Below the pieces are notes generated by a model that saw only the letters and a list, made by a program, of their open reading frames with translations, had not been told where the DNA came from and made no database searches. A stretch of 64,000 bases of DNA from Cephalopachus bancanus (lineage: Eukaryota > Chordata > Mammalia > Primates > Tarsiidae), in the NCBI GenBank assembly GCA_027257055.1, contig JAPVLO010000008.1, forward strand, positions 17,732,001 to 17,796,000, given 5' to 3'. The translations under genes were made by a program, and so were the position numbers. Positions 1-12,399 of this stretch are shown piece after piece. Every line of letters starts with the position of its first letter. Positions within the stretch are counted from its first letter, which is position 1.

Positions 1-639
1 TTCCTAACAACTCCAGCTGGTACACTGATGCCAAGTGAGTAACTAGAACACTTACCTAGCAGGGGAAGCCTGCTAGTGGTAGAGGTGGGAAGCAGGGACA
101 GCATCATGCTAGATCATCTCTGTCTATCCCTATCCATTCTTTGCTCTGCTCTGTGTCCTGGGATGTTGAATCCTGCTTACCTTGCTTCCTGTTCTCAGTT
201 GCCCTCTGGTGACAGGTTGGGTTCGTCCACAGCAGGAAATGAGAGATCATGGTTAGCATCAATTTATTCATAAAGTGATCGTGTATTGAGCACCTCTAGA
301 AGCTCACTGCTGGTTAGGAAGCTAGAGATTTCCCTCAGAGAGTGGTCGGGGCATTTCTAGTCAGGTTGGTCCTGCTTCAGCACTGTGTCCTAGCCTAGCA
401 ATGGCTGAGCCTCCCTCTGACTCTAGCACATACTGCTAGCTCACAGCCCCCTCCCTCCCACACACCTCCAGCTCTCAAAGGGCTCGTGTAACAACATTTC
501 CTCTCCTTGCTCCATTCAGTCCTGGGATAGCAATGGCTTCCCACATTTGCTGCTGTCTGGGGGCCTCCCTGTCCCTCGTTAATTTTTTTTTTTTAACACT
601 GCCCTACCTCTGTGAGTAAAGCTTCCATTAAATGAAATC

Positions 640-1100
640 TCTTCATCTGAACCCTGCTGGGACCTGGATTATCACAGCACCTAGAAGAGGAGATACTTGA
701 GCTGGGCCTTGGCAAATGAGCAGATATGTGTCAGGCAGAGAAGAGGGACAAAGGGAACAAGAAGAGAGGTGTGGGGGATTTAACATGAGGGGCCACGATG
801 AGTGATGTGGGTGGCTGGACTCCAAGGTGCATCCGAAAACAGGGCCTACCTGAGTCAGAACAAGTCTTGGCAGCCTCTGAAGAGTGAAGTTAGGGGACTC
901 CCTTCTCTAAAGGATCTGTTTTTATCGTCCAGTTGACAAGGAGGATGAGGAATCTTTTGGGGGTTGCATCTATTCAGTCTTACCTGATGGATCTGGAGGA
1001 GAGTGCTACGGAAGCCAGGTTGAAGGGAGAGAATTCAGAGGTCTTGTCACTTTATCTCAGGGGAAGAGAGAATCCCAGGTGTGATGAAGTGGCTTCAGAG
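640..1100. mobile_element. L2-like LINE relic
   Basis: GAGATACTTGAGCTGGGCCTTGG, GTCAGGCAGAGAAGAGG, AAAGGGAACAAGAAGAG and AGAGTGAAGTTAGGGG follow the style of old L2 3' sequence. Strongly diverged. Nothing was recognised in 1-640. Confidence 0.4.
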
Positions 1101-1379
1101 AGAAGCACAAGGATCAGAAAGGAGTAAAGATCCCAGGAGGGCATAGTTTCTATGCTTGGACTAATCGAACTCTTCTCTTCCAGGGGTGATATTCTGAGGA
1201 GGAGAGGGAGTAACTTTAAACAAAAGCAAAAACCAAAGCAAATGGTAAGAGCCGCACGTCTTTACAGATTACATACATCTTCAGGACCCTTGGGTCTCTT
1301 GATAGGAAGGAGGCCTGTGGCACCATGTCTAGCTCAGTAATACACAGGCAAAGGAGGGAGTCAACAGTTTGGAAAGGGG

Positions 1380-1540
1380 ATTGGAAACGCAATCAGGAAA
1401 CCTAAGTTTGTCCCCAAGTGGTTATGCAACCTTGGGCAAGTCACTCGGTTTTTTTCAGGGCTATAATTTTCTTACCTATAAAACAAGAGTTGAGTTGAAT
1501 GTTTGGGTTCCTTTCCAGCACCCAACTCTCTGATTGATTG
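1380..1540 (+). mobile_element. MIR SINE
   Basis: TTATGCAACCTTGGGCAAGT, CACTCGG and CCTATAAAACAAGAG follow the MIR core in plus sense. Confidence 0.75.
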
Positions 1541-1924
1541 TCTGTATTTCAGTGGAAGAAACTTTCAGCCAATGGCCTAATGGGGAGGAGGTCCCAGTGG
1601 GGAGGAGGGTGGCCCACAACTAGTGATGGGTCATGTCCTTAGGGCTCAGAATGTTTCCCCTTCCCTCTAACCATTAGCCATCCCATCACTGCCGGTCATG
1701 CTGTGTTTAGAATCTGAGGTACATTGGGAGCCCTGGGGAACTTGGGGGCACATTTCCACATCTTCAGATTGCTCCTGACCTACTGTCCTGTTGGAATCTA
1801 GCAGTTTTGGATACTGCAGCTGATCTTTTAAAGCTGTGATGCTCTCTGTTTTTCATGCTGCCTCCTTCTTTTCTATTCTGCTTCGATGAGAACAAACTTG
1901 AAAACCATCAGGGTATAGAGTAGT

Positions 1925-2395
1925 CTGGTATAGAAGCCGTAATTGCTTATAGACTTAGCAAGCTCAGGCAAGTCATTTGTTCTCTTTGGGTCTTAGTTTC
2001 CTTATCTTTTTTTTTTTTTTGAGTCAGAGTCTCACTCTGTCGCCCAGGCTGGAGTGCAGTGGCATGCTCACGGCCACCCCAGCATCGACTTGCTGAGCTC
2101 AGGAGATCCTCCCACCTCAGCCTTCCAAGTAGCCGAAACCACTAGCGGCACGCGCTAATTTATTTTTGATGTATTGCAGAGACGAAGTCTCACTAAGTTG
2201 CCCAGGCCAGTCTTGAACCCCTGGGCTCAGGCAATCCTCTCACCTCGACCTCCCAAAGTTCTGGGATTACATGCTTGAATCACTATGCCCAGCCAGTTTC
2301 CTTATCTTTTAAACCAGCCAAGAACTGATGTTTTTCTTACTTCACATGGTTATTCTGTAGGTCCAGAGTGCTCAGAGATGTGAAATGCTTTAACT
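1925..2395 (+). mobile_element. MIR SINE split by an Alu
   Basis: CTCAGGCAAGTCATTTGTTC and CTTAGTTTCCTTATC precede the Alu at 2011-2294. GGTTATTCTGTAGG and CAGAGATGTGAAATGC continue after it. Confidence 0.75.
2011..2294 (-). mobile_element. Alu, older type, inserted in a MIR
   Basis: Alu in minus orientation (T-run, GAGTCAGAGTCTCACTC). A perfect 16-bp target duplication, AGTTTCCTTATCTTTT, flanks it at 1995-2010 and 2295-2310. Confidence 0.95.
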
Positions 2396-2572
2396 TGAAT
2401 AGCTTTCTATGTTGACATGAGGTCCATCTCTGGACACCTACTTTCTCATCATTGGATACCAGCTGGCAACATCTTGACTGGCTTTTATACCTATACTCTC
2501 CTACTTTCCAAAAGGAAATGTGGCAGCCTGCAAAATAACTGGTCATTATATCTCCTATAAAACAAAGAAATG

Positions 2573-2893
2573 GACTGGGCATGGTTGCTCATGCCTATAA
2601 TCCCTCTTTGGGAGACCAGCATGGGAGGATTGCTTGAGGCCAGGAGTTCAAGACCAGCCTAGACAACATAGTGAGACCTTGTCTCTACAAAAAATAAAAT
2701 TAGCTGGGTGTGGTGGTGCACATCTGTAGTCCCAGCTACTTGGAGGCTGAGGTGGAAGCATTGCCTGACCCAGGAGGTCAAGGATGTGGTGAGCCATGAT
2801 TGTGCCACTGTACTCCAGCTGGGGTGACAAAGTGAGACTCCAAGTAAAAAAAAAAAAAAAAGAAAAAAAGAAAAGGAGAGAGAGAGAGAGAAA
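2573..2893 (+). mobile_element. Alu, older type
   Basis: Plus-strand dimeric Alu with an A-rich tail that grades into an (AG)n tract at about 2874-2893. Confidence 0.92.
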
Positions 2894-3019
2894 TATATTT
2901 GCATAGGAGACCACAACTGTGGGTTGTATGTGGGTCATGGGCTCTTCTGCTCTCTGGGAAGGACTCTGTTTACTTCGTTTCAAGTATTTTCTTTTGTTCA
3001 TAATTGCTGCTAGTTGGGC

Positions 3020-3590
3020 CATAGGCCCCATTCACACTTCCTCATAGCAAACCTGTTATTTGTCATTGGTTTTAGCCAGCTTCACAGTCAGTGCCTCATG
3101 AGAATAGTATGAGATGGGAAGGACTTTATTATTTCCTGTACTGATTGCCTGGAGAGCATCTCTTGGTGATTGCAGGAAGTGTGACATTTAGTTAGTGGAG
3201 AAAATTGAGTTAGGCAAGAGGCAGCCTGTGCCAGTGAGAGAGTGAGAAAGGGCTGGGGAAGAAGCTGTATGCTCAGTGGGGTAGTTTGGTCCAGGTGTTT
3301 TCCTAGATCTGGATTGGGTGTTCACATCATCACTGGTAGGGATCGCAGAAGCTCAGGGAATTTTCCATTGTGATAGAAACCATAAATGAGCACCCTAGTT
3401 TCTTCTATTCTACTTAGCTTCTGTGCTGGAAAAATAAATTATGAACCCCAAGAGGTGAGCCCCTTACCCAAGGAAGCCTGACCGTCTGCTGATCTAGTGA
3501 CTGGCGCTTGAGGATGACATAAGCTTGCATTGAGATCTTTGGTTTCTCAGAGCACAGGGTCCCGAGTATGACGAGTCAGAAGGAAGCCTG
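3020..3590. other. Unique sequence, nothing recognised
   Basis: No convincing exon, RNA gene or repeat was seen. A weak MIR-like piece may lie at 3060-3150. Confidence 0.4.
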
Positions 3591-3599
3591 CAGCACTTC

Positions 3600-3745
3600 T
3601 AGGCCTTGTCTCTGACTTGATGAGTGAGGAGACATAGGCCCAGAGTTGGATCTTGACTTGCCTCAGGGGATGTGCTAGAACCAGTACTTAGATCATTGGA
3701 ACCTGGTTCAGAGCTCTTGGCTTTGCCACTTTGCCTCTGTGACTG
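3600..3745 (-). mobile_element. MIR SINE
   Basis: GATGAGTGAGGAGACATAGG and GAACCTGGTTCAGAGCTC fit a MIR in minus sense. Confidence 0.55.
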
Positions 3746-4079
3746 GATGGTGATGGTTGGGTTACCCTGGATAACATTACCTCTGCCTCCCCCACAGAGG
3801 TTGATTGAAATCACTGTGTCTGAGCTCCTGCGCTTCTCCATGGGTGTCCTAGAGATATTCATTTCCAGTTTATTTCCAAAGAGCCATCTCTTCCCTGCAG
3901 GTGCAGTACTACTTGCAGTGTGCCTCTTCTGTCTCCAGGCCCCTGGCACCTTGAAAAAGGCTGTCAGTCAGCAGCAGGGGCTTAGATGGGAGGGGACAGG
4001 AGTCTGAAAGAAAGAGGGCCCAGCTAGGAATTCAAAGGCAGTGTTTGGGGTGGGGGGTGGGTTGGGGATCAGGCCTTTA

Positions 4080-4330
4080 ACACCTGTTCTGTCACTTCTC
4101 AACCGTGTGACCTTGGAGAAGCTACTTAATATCTCTAAGCCTTAGTGCTCTCCTCTGTAAAATGGGAATGGTAAGGTGTACCTAGGGGTTCTATGAGAGA
4201 TATATGAAGTAATGTATTTGATAATATATATTATATGTGTAATATATAAGAAATAACATATGAAATATATGAGATATGATAACTCCCCACAGTGGGGTGC
4301 ACAGTAGGTGCTTGGTATTTTTTTCCTACC
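4080..4330 (+). mobile_element. MIR SINE
   Basis: CAACCGTGTGACCTTGGAGA, CTCTGTAAAATGGGAATGG and GTGCACAGTAGGTGCTTGGT mark the MIR. A TATA-rich expansion lies in its 3' half. Confidence 0.85.
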
Positions 4331-4482
4331 CTCTCCTGGCAACAGCTGCAGTGCCTGGAGTGCCTCCTATCTTTCTCCCTTTACAGAGCTCCCTGCCCTC
4401 AAGTCTCCTCCAACTGTGCAGATGACATGTTATAGCGACAGAGGTCACAGCAGTGCTTTGTTGTTTTTTAAGAAAAAAGGGG

Positions 4483-4809
4483 GTTGGGCACAGTGACTCA
4501 TACCTGTAATCCCAGAACTTTGGGAAGCGGAGGCAAGAGGATTGCCTGAGCCCAGGTATTCAAGACCAGCCTGGGCAACTTGGTGAGACCTCATCTCTAC
4601 AATAAATCAGAAAAATTAGATGGACATGTTGGTGCATGCCTGTAGTCCCAGCTACTGGAGAAGCTGAGGTGGGAGGATTGCTTGAGCCTAGGAGATCAAG
4701 GTTGCAGTGAGTTGTGTTTATGCCATTGTACTCCAGCCTGGACAACAGAGTGAGATCCCAAACCCTCCAAATAAAAAAGAAACCAAATAAAAAAGAAAGA
4801 AAGAAAAAG
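4483..4809 (+). mobile_element. Alu, older type
   Basis: Plus-strand Alu (GGGCACAGTGACTCATACCT) with a mixed A-rich tail (AATAAAAAAGAAACC). It follows an AGAAAAAAGGGG stretch repeated after the tail. Confidence 0.92.
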
Positions 4810-5039
4810 GGGAGGTATATTTCTTGGTTCCATAGTTTAGCATTCTAGTTCCTGGTGTGGCTAGCTCCATGGGCTCTAATGATTCTACCAGGATGCAGTC
4901 TCTCCATCTCTTAGTCTTCCTCTCCTCTGTGTTATTTCCATTCTCAGGCAAGCTCTCCCCTAATGGAGGTGAGAGCAGAATGCAGACCCACATCTGATAT
5001 TAGCAGAAAGCCCAGTGGCAAGAGCATTCATAGAAGTGA

Positions 5040-5526
5040 TATCATAACTGCAGGACCAGCCCAAACACTCTGTTGATAACAGAATGTCAAATTACCTTGC
5101 ATGTGTAAGTCATGTACCCTGGACATGTGCAATGTAAAAAAAGCTTGGACCTTTAATGACACCCAGAACCAGCAATTCCTTCCTGTGAAACCAAGGAGAC
5201 TGAGGCATGACTGAAAAACACTGGAACCCTTTCAAAAGCAAGGCATTTGTTGACTCGGAAGTTCCAGGGCTAAAATCCACCACAACATACCTTACAGTAA
5301 ATGGCCAAATTTGAAGCCCTCCAATCAGACCCTGTCATCCAACATTCCTAAGTCCTTTACTTTGCCCTCCAACCTCTTAAAAGTTGTCTCTGATCCCTAA
5401 TTGGGTAGATAGATTTGAACTGCATTTCCTGTCTTTTTGCTGATCAGCCTTGCAAATAAACCTTTCTTTTCTCAAAAGCTGGTTTCTATATGCATTGGAC
5501 AGTGAGCCCATTTGCTTGGTAACAGT
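5040..5526 (+). mobile_element. Solo ERV1-like LTR
   Basis: The LTR-like layout includes AATAAA near 5455, followed by a short R/U5-like stretch (CCTTTCTTTTCTC, GGACAGTGAGCCCATTTGC), ending in TTGGTAACA at 5526. No internal retroviral sequence follows, so it would be a solo LTR. Family unknown. Confidence 0.5.
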
Positions 5527-5546
5527 TTTTTAAAAAAAATATTTTA

Positions 5547-5736
5547 GCTCTACAGTAAATCAAAAATTAGCCAGGTGTGGTAGCGCGCGCCTGTAGTTCC
5601 AGCTACTTGGAAGGCTGAGGCGGAAGGATCGCCGGAGCCCAGCAGGTCGAGGCTGCGCTGGCTGGGAGCAGCCACTGCACTCCAGTCTGGGCGACAGAGT
5701 GAGACTCCAACTCAATATATATATATATATTAGTTC
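5547..5736 (+). mobile_element. Alu right arm, 5'-truncated
   Basis: The copy starts in the linker (CTACAGTAAATCAAAAATTAG) and keeps the right monomer to CTCCAACTC. The tail has become (AT)n. Confidence 0.85.
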
Positions 5737-5744
5737 TATTCTTT

Positions 5745-5925
5745 TAATTGAAGAACTATTTTTTCTGTTAAATATATATATTTAAGATGTGGGGTACAAT
5801 TGAGGTTAGGTACATAAGTGGTCATCATACAGGTGAAATTTGGGTCTCCCATTGGTCCTCACTTTGCTTGGCTTGGGATCAGGTACCCTTATTAATGTTA
5901 TGTGCCTTCCCCAGTAACAATTCTA
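5745..5925 (-). mobile_element. L1 3' UTR fragment
   Basis: AGATGTGGGGTACAATTGAG, GTCATCATACAGGTGAAATT and TTATTAATGTTATGTGCC match the 3' UTR of the L1 copies at 36.3 kb and 61.5 kb in the same orientation. The fragment is about 180 bp and strongly 5'-truncated. Confidence 0.75.
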
Positions 5926-6172
5926 AGATAATTGTAGGGAGCCCTGGAACTTGACTTTTACCTTTGACCAGCCACCTCTTTTTAAGTGGTCCTCATAAAT
6001 GTATGCACAGAAGGTAATTCACACCTTTTATTGCTTGGGCATGGTGGCAGAAATAGCTGGTTGTCCCCCATTTGCTACTGTCTTCTTACATGGCTGCCCA
6101 GTTAAAGACTACATTTCTAAACCACCACTGTTTCATCAAAGTGTGGTTACCTAGGAATCATGTCACATGATT

Positions 6173-6413
6173 CATGGCCGCTCCCGGCCACTGCAGCCTC
6201 GAACTGCTGGGCTCCGGCGATCCATCCGCCTCAGTCTTCCGAGTAGCTGGAATTACAGGCATGCGCAACCACGCCAGGCTGATTTTTTTATTTATTGTAG
6301 AGATGAGGTCTCGCCTGCCCAGGCGGGTCTCAAACCCGCGGGCTCAGGCAATCCACTCACCTCAGCCTTCCAAAGACGCAGGATTACAGGCTGAGCCACC
6401 GAGCCCGGCTCCC
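6173..6413 (-). mobile_element. Lineage-specific Alu lacking its A-rich end
   Basis: Minus Alu with the diagnostic GGCTGAGCCACCGAGCCCGG (one-base deletion in box A) and a deletion near TCTCGCCTGCCC. The 3' end is missing before 6173. Confidence 0.9.
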
Positions 6414-7110
6414 AGCAAGACTTTTAAAAAACATTTTAAAATATGAAAATATTCAAACATTCACAAAACTAGAGAAAATACCCATACTAGATTAAATAAG
6501 GATCAACATTATGCCTTGTTTGTTTCATTTTTCTTTCGTCCTTCTTTTCTGTCTCCCTTTCTCCACACTTCCTTTCTGTTTCTCTTGTTTTTTCTTTTGG
6601 CTGTAGTCTTTTTAAAATTTAATTTTATTTTTTTGAGTTGGAGTCACTCTGTCACTCAGGCTGGAGGGCAGTGGCACGCTTCCAGCCACCACAGCCTCCA
6701 CCTGCTGGGTTCTGGCTATCCTTCTGCCTCAGTCTTCCAAGTAGCCAGAACTACAGGCACGTGCTACCATGCCTGGCTAATTTTTGATTTACTGTAGTGA
6801 CGAGGTCTCGCCAAGTTTCCCAGGTGGGTCTCGAACCCACAGGCTCAGGCAATCCTCTTGCCTCAGCCTCTCAAAGTGATGAGATTACAGGCCGAGCCAC
6901 CGAGCCTGGCTTGGCTGTAGTCTTTTAAAGCAAATCTCTGTCAATATGCCATTGCACCCCTAAATACTTGTGTATATATTTCTTAAATAAAAGCATTTTT
7001 AAAATAATACCATTATCACATGTAATCAAATTAGAAGTAATTCACTGATATTGTTTAATACAAGGTATTTAATACTCTTTAGATTTATTTCAATGTCTCA
7101 AAACTGTCTC
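6414..7110 (-). mobile_element. Old L1M 3' UTR relic split by an Alu
   Basis: AACATTCACAAAACTAGAG, GATCAACATTATGCC, GCACCCCTAAATACTTGTG and ACCATTATCACATGTAATC are typical of L1M 3' UTR sequence, as also seen near 59.7 kb. An Alu at 6629-6911 interrupts it. Highly diverged. Confidence 0.45.
6629..6911 (-). mobile_element. Lineage-specific Alu
   Basis: Minus Alu without the 5-nt deletion (GCCAAGTTTCCC). Target duplication TTGGCTGTAGTCTTTT at 6597-6612 and about 6911-6926. Confidence 0.93.
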
Positions 7111-7464
7111 TTTACCGTGGAGTGTCTGAATTAGGATCCAAACCAGGTCCACCAGTAACAGTTTGCTGTTATATCAGCAAAACTTTGACCATAGTTGCTG
7201 CAACCACAGGCTCTGAAGGACAGATTATTATAATTCTTCCTGTTCATAGAGAGTGGCCTGCTGGAAGGAGGCAAAGAACAGCAGGTCTGGGGATGCGCAA
7301 GCCAGATAGCCCAGTTCACAGGCCACACTGACTTGCTCAAAGACATGGTTTTCGTTTTGTGTTTGTAATAATTCACTCCTGGAGTGATTTATTGCAATGG
7401 AACCAGGCAAGGACGAGGTACCTCCAGCTTCTGATTCAAATCCAGCCCTTGGCTTAATTTCTTT

Positions 7465-7761
7465 CTTTCTTTTTTTTTTTTTTGAGTTGGAGTCTCACTC
7501 TGTCGCCCAGACTGGAGTGCAGTGGCCGCTCCCGGCCACCACAGCCTCAACCTGCTGGGCACCGGCGATTCTTCCGCCTCAGCCTTCCAAGTAGCCGGAA
7601 TTACAGGCGCGCACTATCACGCCCGGCTAATTTTTGATTTATTGTAGAGATGAGGTCTCATAGAGTTGCCTAGGCGGGTCTCGAACCCGCGAGCTCAGGC
7701 AATTCATTCACCTCAGCCTCCCAAGGCGCGGGATTACAGGCTGAGCCACCGAGCCCGGCTA
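7465..7761 (-). mobile_element. Lineage-specific Alu
   Basis: Minus Alu with target duplication GGCTTAATTTCTTT (7451-7464 and 7762-7775). Confidence 0.95.
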
Positions 7762-7794
7762 GGCTTAATTTCTTTAACATGTGAGTTCATTTGA

Positions 7795-8126
7795 AAGTCA
7801 GTGATCCATGCCCTCTCACATTATATATGTGGAGTACAGCTTACGTGCCAGTGCTGTGTTGAGGACAGTACAAAGATCAGTAAGAAAAGTGAGAGAAGCT
7901 CCTAATTAGATGGTGGACACAAGTGTGCCCTTTCAGTTGCGGGGTATACGACAGAGGAGTGAAAAGAAAGTGCTGTGGGTACACAAAGGAAGAGACAATT
8001 GTGATCAACCCTGTGAGGGTGGTCAGGAAAGCCTTTCCAGAAGAGGTAATCATTGAGCTGAGTGTTAATGAATATTTTCCTGGTAAGGGGAAAAGCATTC
8101 CAAGCAGCAGGAACAGAGTATTCCAA
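7795..8126. mobile_element. L2-like LINE relic
   Basis: GGAAAGCCTTTCCAGAAGAGG, ATTGAGCTGAGTGTTAATG and AAGCATTCCAAGCAGCAGGAACAGAG-type wording match old L2-type sequence. The younger L1 at 8142 interrupts it. Confidence 0.45.
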
Positions 8127-8141
8127 AGCACTAAAATTTTA

Positions 8142-9109
8142 TTTTAGAGTTATGGGGTACATGTGAGGATTTACTACATAAGTAAGTTGTATGCAGGTGA
8201 AGTTTGGACTTCTAGTGGGTTCTCTCTTCCCTTGATAATGTACCTGATACCCAGTGTGTTGCTACATGTTCTCCCTCCCTCCTCTCTTCCACCCCTAGCA
8301 GTGTCCAGCTTCTGCTCATGTGACCACACTTGTGCTCATGTGACCAGTAGTCAGGGCCTGCTTACAAGTAAGAACATGCAGTATTCAGATCTTTGTTTCA
8401 GTGATAGTTCACTTAGTATGATGGTCTCCAGCTACATCCATGTTGCTATAAAGGACATGATTTTGTTTTTTATGGTTGCATAATATTCCATCATGTATAT
8501 ATACCACATCTTTATCCAGTCCACTTTCAATGGACATATGGGTTGATTCTATGTTTTAGTTTGTAAATAGTGCTGTAATGAACATATGTGTGTGCAGGGG
8601 TATTTTTGGTAGAGCATTTTATGTTCCTCTGGGTATAATTCCAGAAGAGGGATTGCTGGATCGTAAGGAAGCTCAATTTTCAGTTCTTTGAGAAAAGGCC
8701 ATACAGCTTTCCACAGAGATGAACTAGCTTACATTCCCACCAACAACATATGTGTTCCCTTTTCTCTGCAGCCACGCCAGCAGCTGTTGTTTTTTGACTT
8801 ATTAATGATAGCCATCCTGACCTGAGTTAGGTGGTATCTCATTGTAGTTTTGATTTGCATTTCTCTGATGATTAGTGAGGCTGAGCATTTTTTCATATGT
8901 TCGTTGGTTGCTTGAATGTCTTTCTTTAAGACGTGTCTGTTCATGTCCTTTGCCCACTTTTTAATGACGTTGTCTGTCTTTTTCCTTTCAATTTGTTTGA
9001 GCTCCTTGTAGATCCTGGATGTTAGGTCTTTGTCCGATGTGTAGTTTGCAAGTATTTTTTCCCATTCTGTGGGTTGCCTCTTTACTTTCTTGATGGTTTC
9101 TTTTGCTGA
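8142..9109 (-). mobile_element. L1 retrotransposon, 5'-truncated 3' end
   Basis: On the minus strand the sequence encodes the L1 ORF2 C-terminus: [42 protein letters not shown] and [18 protein letters not shown], followed by a decayed tail and 3' UTR. Flanking copies of ARGCACTAAMATTTT at about 8127-8141 and 9110-9124 look like a target-site duplication. The insertion landed in L2-like sequence. ORF2 is truncated and has stops, so the copy is inactive. Confidence 0.85.
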
Positions 9110-9181
9110 AGGCACTAACATTTTCCAAAATGCGGCGATAATCTTGAGCAGTATGTTTTTAAAAAATCACATGATGAATAT

Positions 9182-9466
9182 ATATATATTTTTGAATTGG
9201 AGTCTCACTTTGTCGCCCAGACTGGAGTGCAGTGGCCGCTCCCAGCCACTGCAGCCTCGACCTGCTGGGCTCCGGCGATCCTTCCACCTCAGGCTTCCGA
9301 GTAGCCGGAACTACAGGCATGTGCTACCACGCCGGCTGATTTTTTGATTTATTGTGGAGATGAGGTCTCGCTGCCCAGGCGGGTCTCGAATCCACGGGCT
9401 CAGGCAATCCACTCACCTCAGCCTCCCAAAGGCACGGGATTACAGGCTGAGGCACCGAGCCCGGCA
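9182..9466 (-). mobile_element. Lineage-specific Alu, 5-nt-deletion type
   Basis: Minus Alu (TCTCGCTGCCCAGG). Perfect target duplication CACATGATGAATAT at 9168-9181 and 9467-9480. Confidence 0.95.
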
Positions 9467-9584
9467 CACATGATGAATATTTGTCCCATGATAATAATCC
9501 AAGTTTATCTACAAAATGTGCCTTCAGATTTTAAGTAGGGATGAAAATATGTTTTAGAACAATTTTTGACAATGTTATCTTTAA

Positions 9585-10007
<423 letters not shown>

Positions 10008-10489
10008 TGACTGCTCAAGATAAAATCAAAATGTAATGCTAAAAATATTCCCATTATTTTCTAAATAGATTACTTTTTATCGTTGTGGTCTCGATAATCT
10101 TTTTGTTAAGGTCGGTGACACCTGATAGAAAAGTAGACTCCCCCATTTGGTTTAAAGTTAAACAAAGGTTGCAGCTTTGAGGAAATTCTTGAGGGAACTA
10201 CAGTAATAACCCTGATGCCCTTAGGGAGGAATGAGATGATGTGTTTTAGTAGGATCGGCAGCACCCACGCAGTGGACCTAGCTATTTTGTGGGATTGACT
10301 GGCAAAGTAGGTGGCCTGGAATGCAGAAAGTGTGTATTCGCATTCTCATTTGAGTAGCTCTGCAAGCTAGGACAGAATGGCACAACCCTCTATGCAGTGG
10401 GCAGAGGAAATATTGGGTTGGTGTCAAAGTCCTCACTTGGGACCTGTCGCAACTCACAGACAGCAATCAAGTGATCTTGAGTAGGTGAC

Positions 10490-10580
10490 GTTTAGAGTGT
10501 TCTTTCCTTTGTGCCAGGCACTGTTCTAAGCGTGCTATTCACAACAACTCAGTGAGGTGGGACGTATTATTGCTCTAAGT
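10490..10580 (-). mobile_element. MIR-type SINE fragment
   Basis: TGTGCCAGGCACTGTTCTAAG and CAACAACTCAGTGAGGTGGG are the inverse MIR 3' half. Confidence 0.7.
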
Positions 10581-10720
10581 CAGGGTTCTTCAGAGAAACT
10601 GAACCGGTAGGATGTGTATACGTGTGTGTATGTATATATACATACATATTTACATAAGTCTGTATGTGTGAATACATATAAATTTATATGTGTATGTATA
10701 TAGATATGTATTTAGTTAAA
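10581..10720 (-). mobile_element. End of the same LTR-type repeat, with a TA/TG-rich expansion
   Basis: CAGGGTTCTTCAGAGAAACTGAACC is the inverse of the 3' end of the repeat at 44.4-45.2 kb. It is followed by an irregular TATG/TACA-rich tract to about 10720. Confidence 0.5.
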
Positions 10721-10874
10721 GCAAAAATTGTTTGTGACATTTGTTAAAGAACAGTAAGGCAGACTTTATCCAAGGGGACTACTGTGAAACGTGGGGGATT
10801 ACCGAAACAGGATTATGCAGTAGGGGTGAGAGATTGGGCTCAATTCTGAATACAAGAAAAAGTAGGAGTTTATA

Positions 10875-10960
10875 ACCAAGGAATGAAATCAGAGTTCCAA
10901 CCCAGGTTCCACAGCCCATGCCCTTAACCACTATGCTGTGCCATGGCTTAAATGGGTGCA
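10875..10960 (-). mobile_element. MIR SINE fragment
   Basis: CCAACCCAGGTTCCACAGCC and CTTAACCACTATGCTGTGCC are the inverse of the tRNA-like MIR head. Confidence 0.75.
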
Positions 10961-12240
10961 TTTTCCTCAACTAACTAGGAGATTTATAATGTCTGCCTTT
11001 CTCTACTCACCGGATTCTTGTACTTACTTATTTGCTTTGATTCTGTCTCATTCCAAATTGGATTTGAGGAGGCTCTGAGAAACCAACAGGATAATTCCCA
11101 TCAAAGTGTTTTGAAGACTATTAAGGGGAAAAAAAAGAAACCAGCATTCACTGTGAACCTACATGTGTCAGACATGGTGTCAGTCACCATGAGAGTTGTC
11201 TAATTTAGCACATGCAATAAGTGGGAATCCTCCATCAGTTCAGATTCTTGGAGTGCAGGACTAGAACTTTCTCCTATTCATATCCTGGGTGCTTTTCATA
11301 GGGCTTGGAGGTGGAGGGCCAAGACAGTGAAATGCCTATGAATGAATGAGTTTACTGCTCATGATGTAACATGAAACCATGGTAGTTGTTGCTAGGAGCT
11401 TCTTGGGTGGAGTGAAAGATTTTATGTGAGATCCAGTATCTTCCAGGAGATGAAAGAATAATACCAGTTCATGTTGCCTGGAAAGGGAAGGAGGAGTTTT
11501 TTCCACAGAGAGGCTCATTGGGGAAATCATCTGCAGGTGATTTTGATAAAATTATCCAGTTCTTTGGTGCAACACAATCCCAGGCTGGAAAACACTGCCT
11601 TTTATACATCAAATGGACTCTGTAAAACTTGCTTTTCCTATAGGCAAAAATTTTCCGCTTAATAGTTTCTGAATTCCTTTAATCCCTAATCCTGGGAATA
11701 TCACCCTTGAGGGAGGTAACCAACATAGGTTTCTGCCCTGTGGTTTGTTCCACATCAGTCCCTTCTTAGATAAATTCAAAGCAGCAAAAATAGCTGGCTT
11801 AATGTGCGAAGGGTTTTGTGTTAGGTGGATGTGTATTAAGGATTGGTTTACATGTAGGCAAGATATAGGTGGCTATTTCAGTATCAGTAAAAGACATCCT
11901 GGCAAATGGTCAGGTCTGTTTCACCTTGTGATCTGGGAGGACTGGGGCTTTCCTCAGTCCCAGGAGTTCTCTAAACTTGGGTTTCTTGATCTAAGAAAAA
12001 TGTTCTTCCTGGGTGGTAAAGAGGTACTGGCATCTCTTTCTGTATTAGGAGGAAAGGATGTGAGGTTTCAGAGTTAACCATGCTTGGTTTGGGGTTTGTG
12101 TCATTTCCTAGCCATTTGAGACAGGCCAATTCACCTCCCTTTCCAGGTCTCAGTTTTCAAATACATACATATGGAAATAAGACATATACATATATACACA
12201 TAATATTATCTACATCATAGGGCCATTTCGATCATTAACA
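10960..12240. other. Unique or unrecognisable ancient sequence
   Basis: Short frames exist (up to 110 codons at 11745-12077) but without splice context or family signature. I take them as chance. Confidence 0.4.
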
Positions 12241-12399
12241 TGCGACAAGGTATGTTCAGAACCTGGCCTGTAGGTTCTCAGCACATGTTGGGTCTCATTC
12301 TTTCCAGAACTATTGTTATAGGCAGGTCCAATGCATGCTGTGAGGAAATCACTCTTCCTCTGCTGCTGTTTGTGGGAAGGGAGGGCTTCAGTCCCCAGG

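Noticed and set aside
38..60. U1 snRNA-like 5' end (CACTTACCTAGCAGGGGAAG)
   Set aside because: Only about 20 bases resemble the U1 start. The following sequence does not match, so chance is likely.
8729..9121. 130-codon minus frame as a host gene
   Set aside because: It is the C-terminal end of L1 ORF2, part of a truncated retrotransposon.
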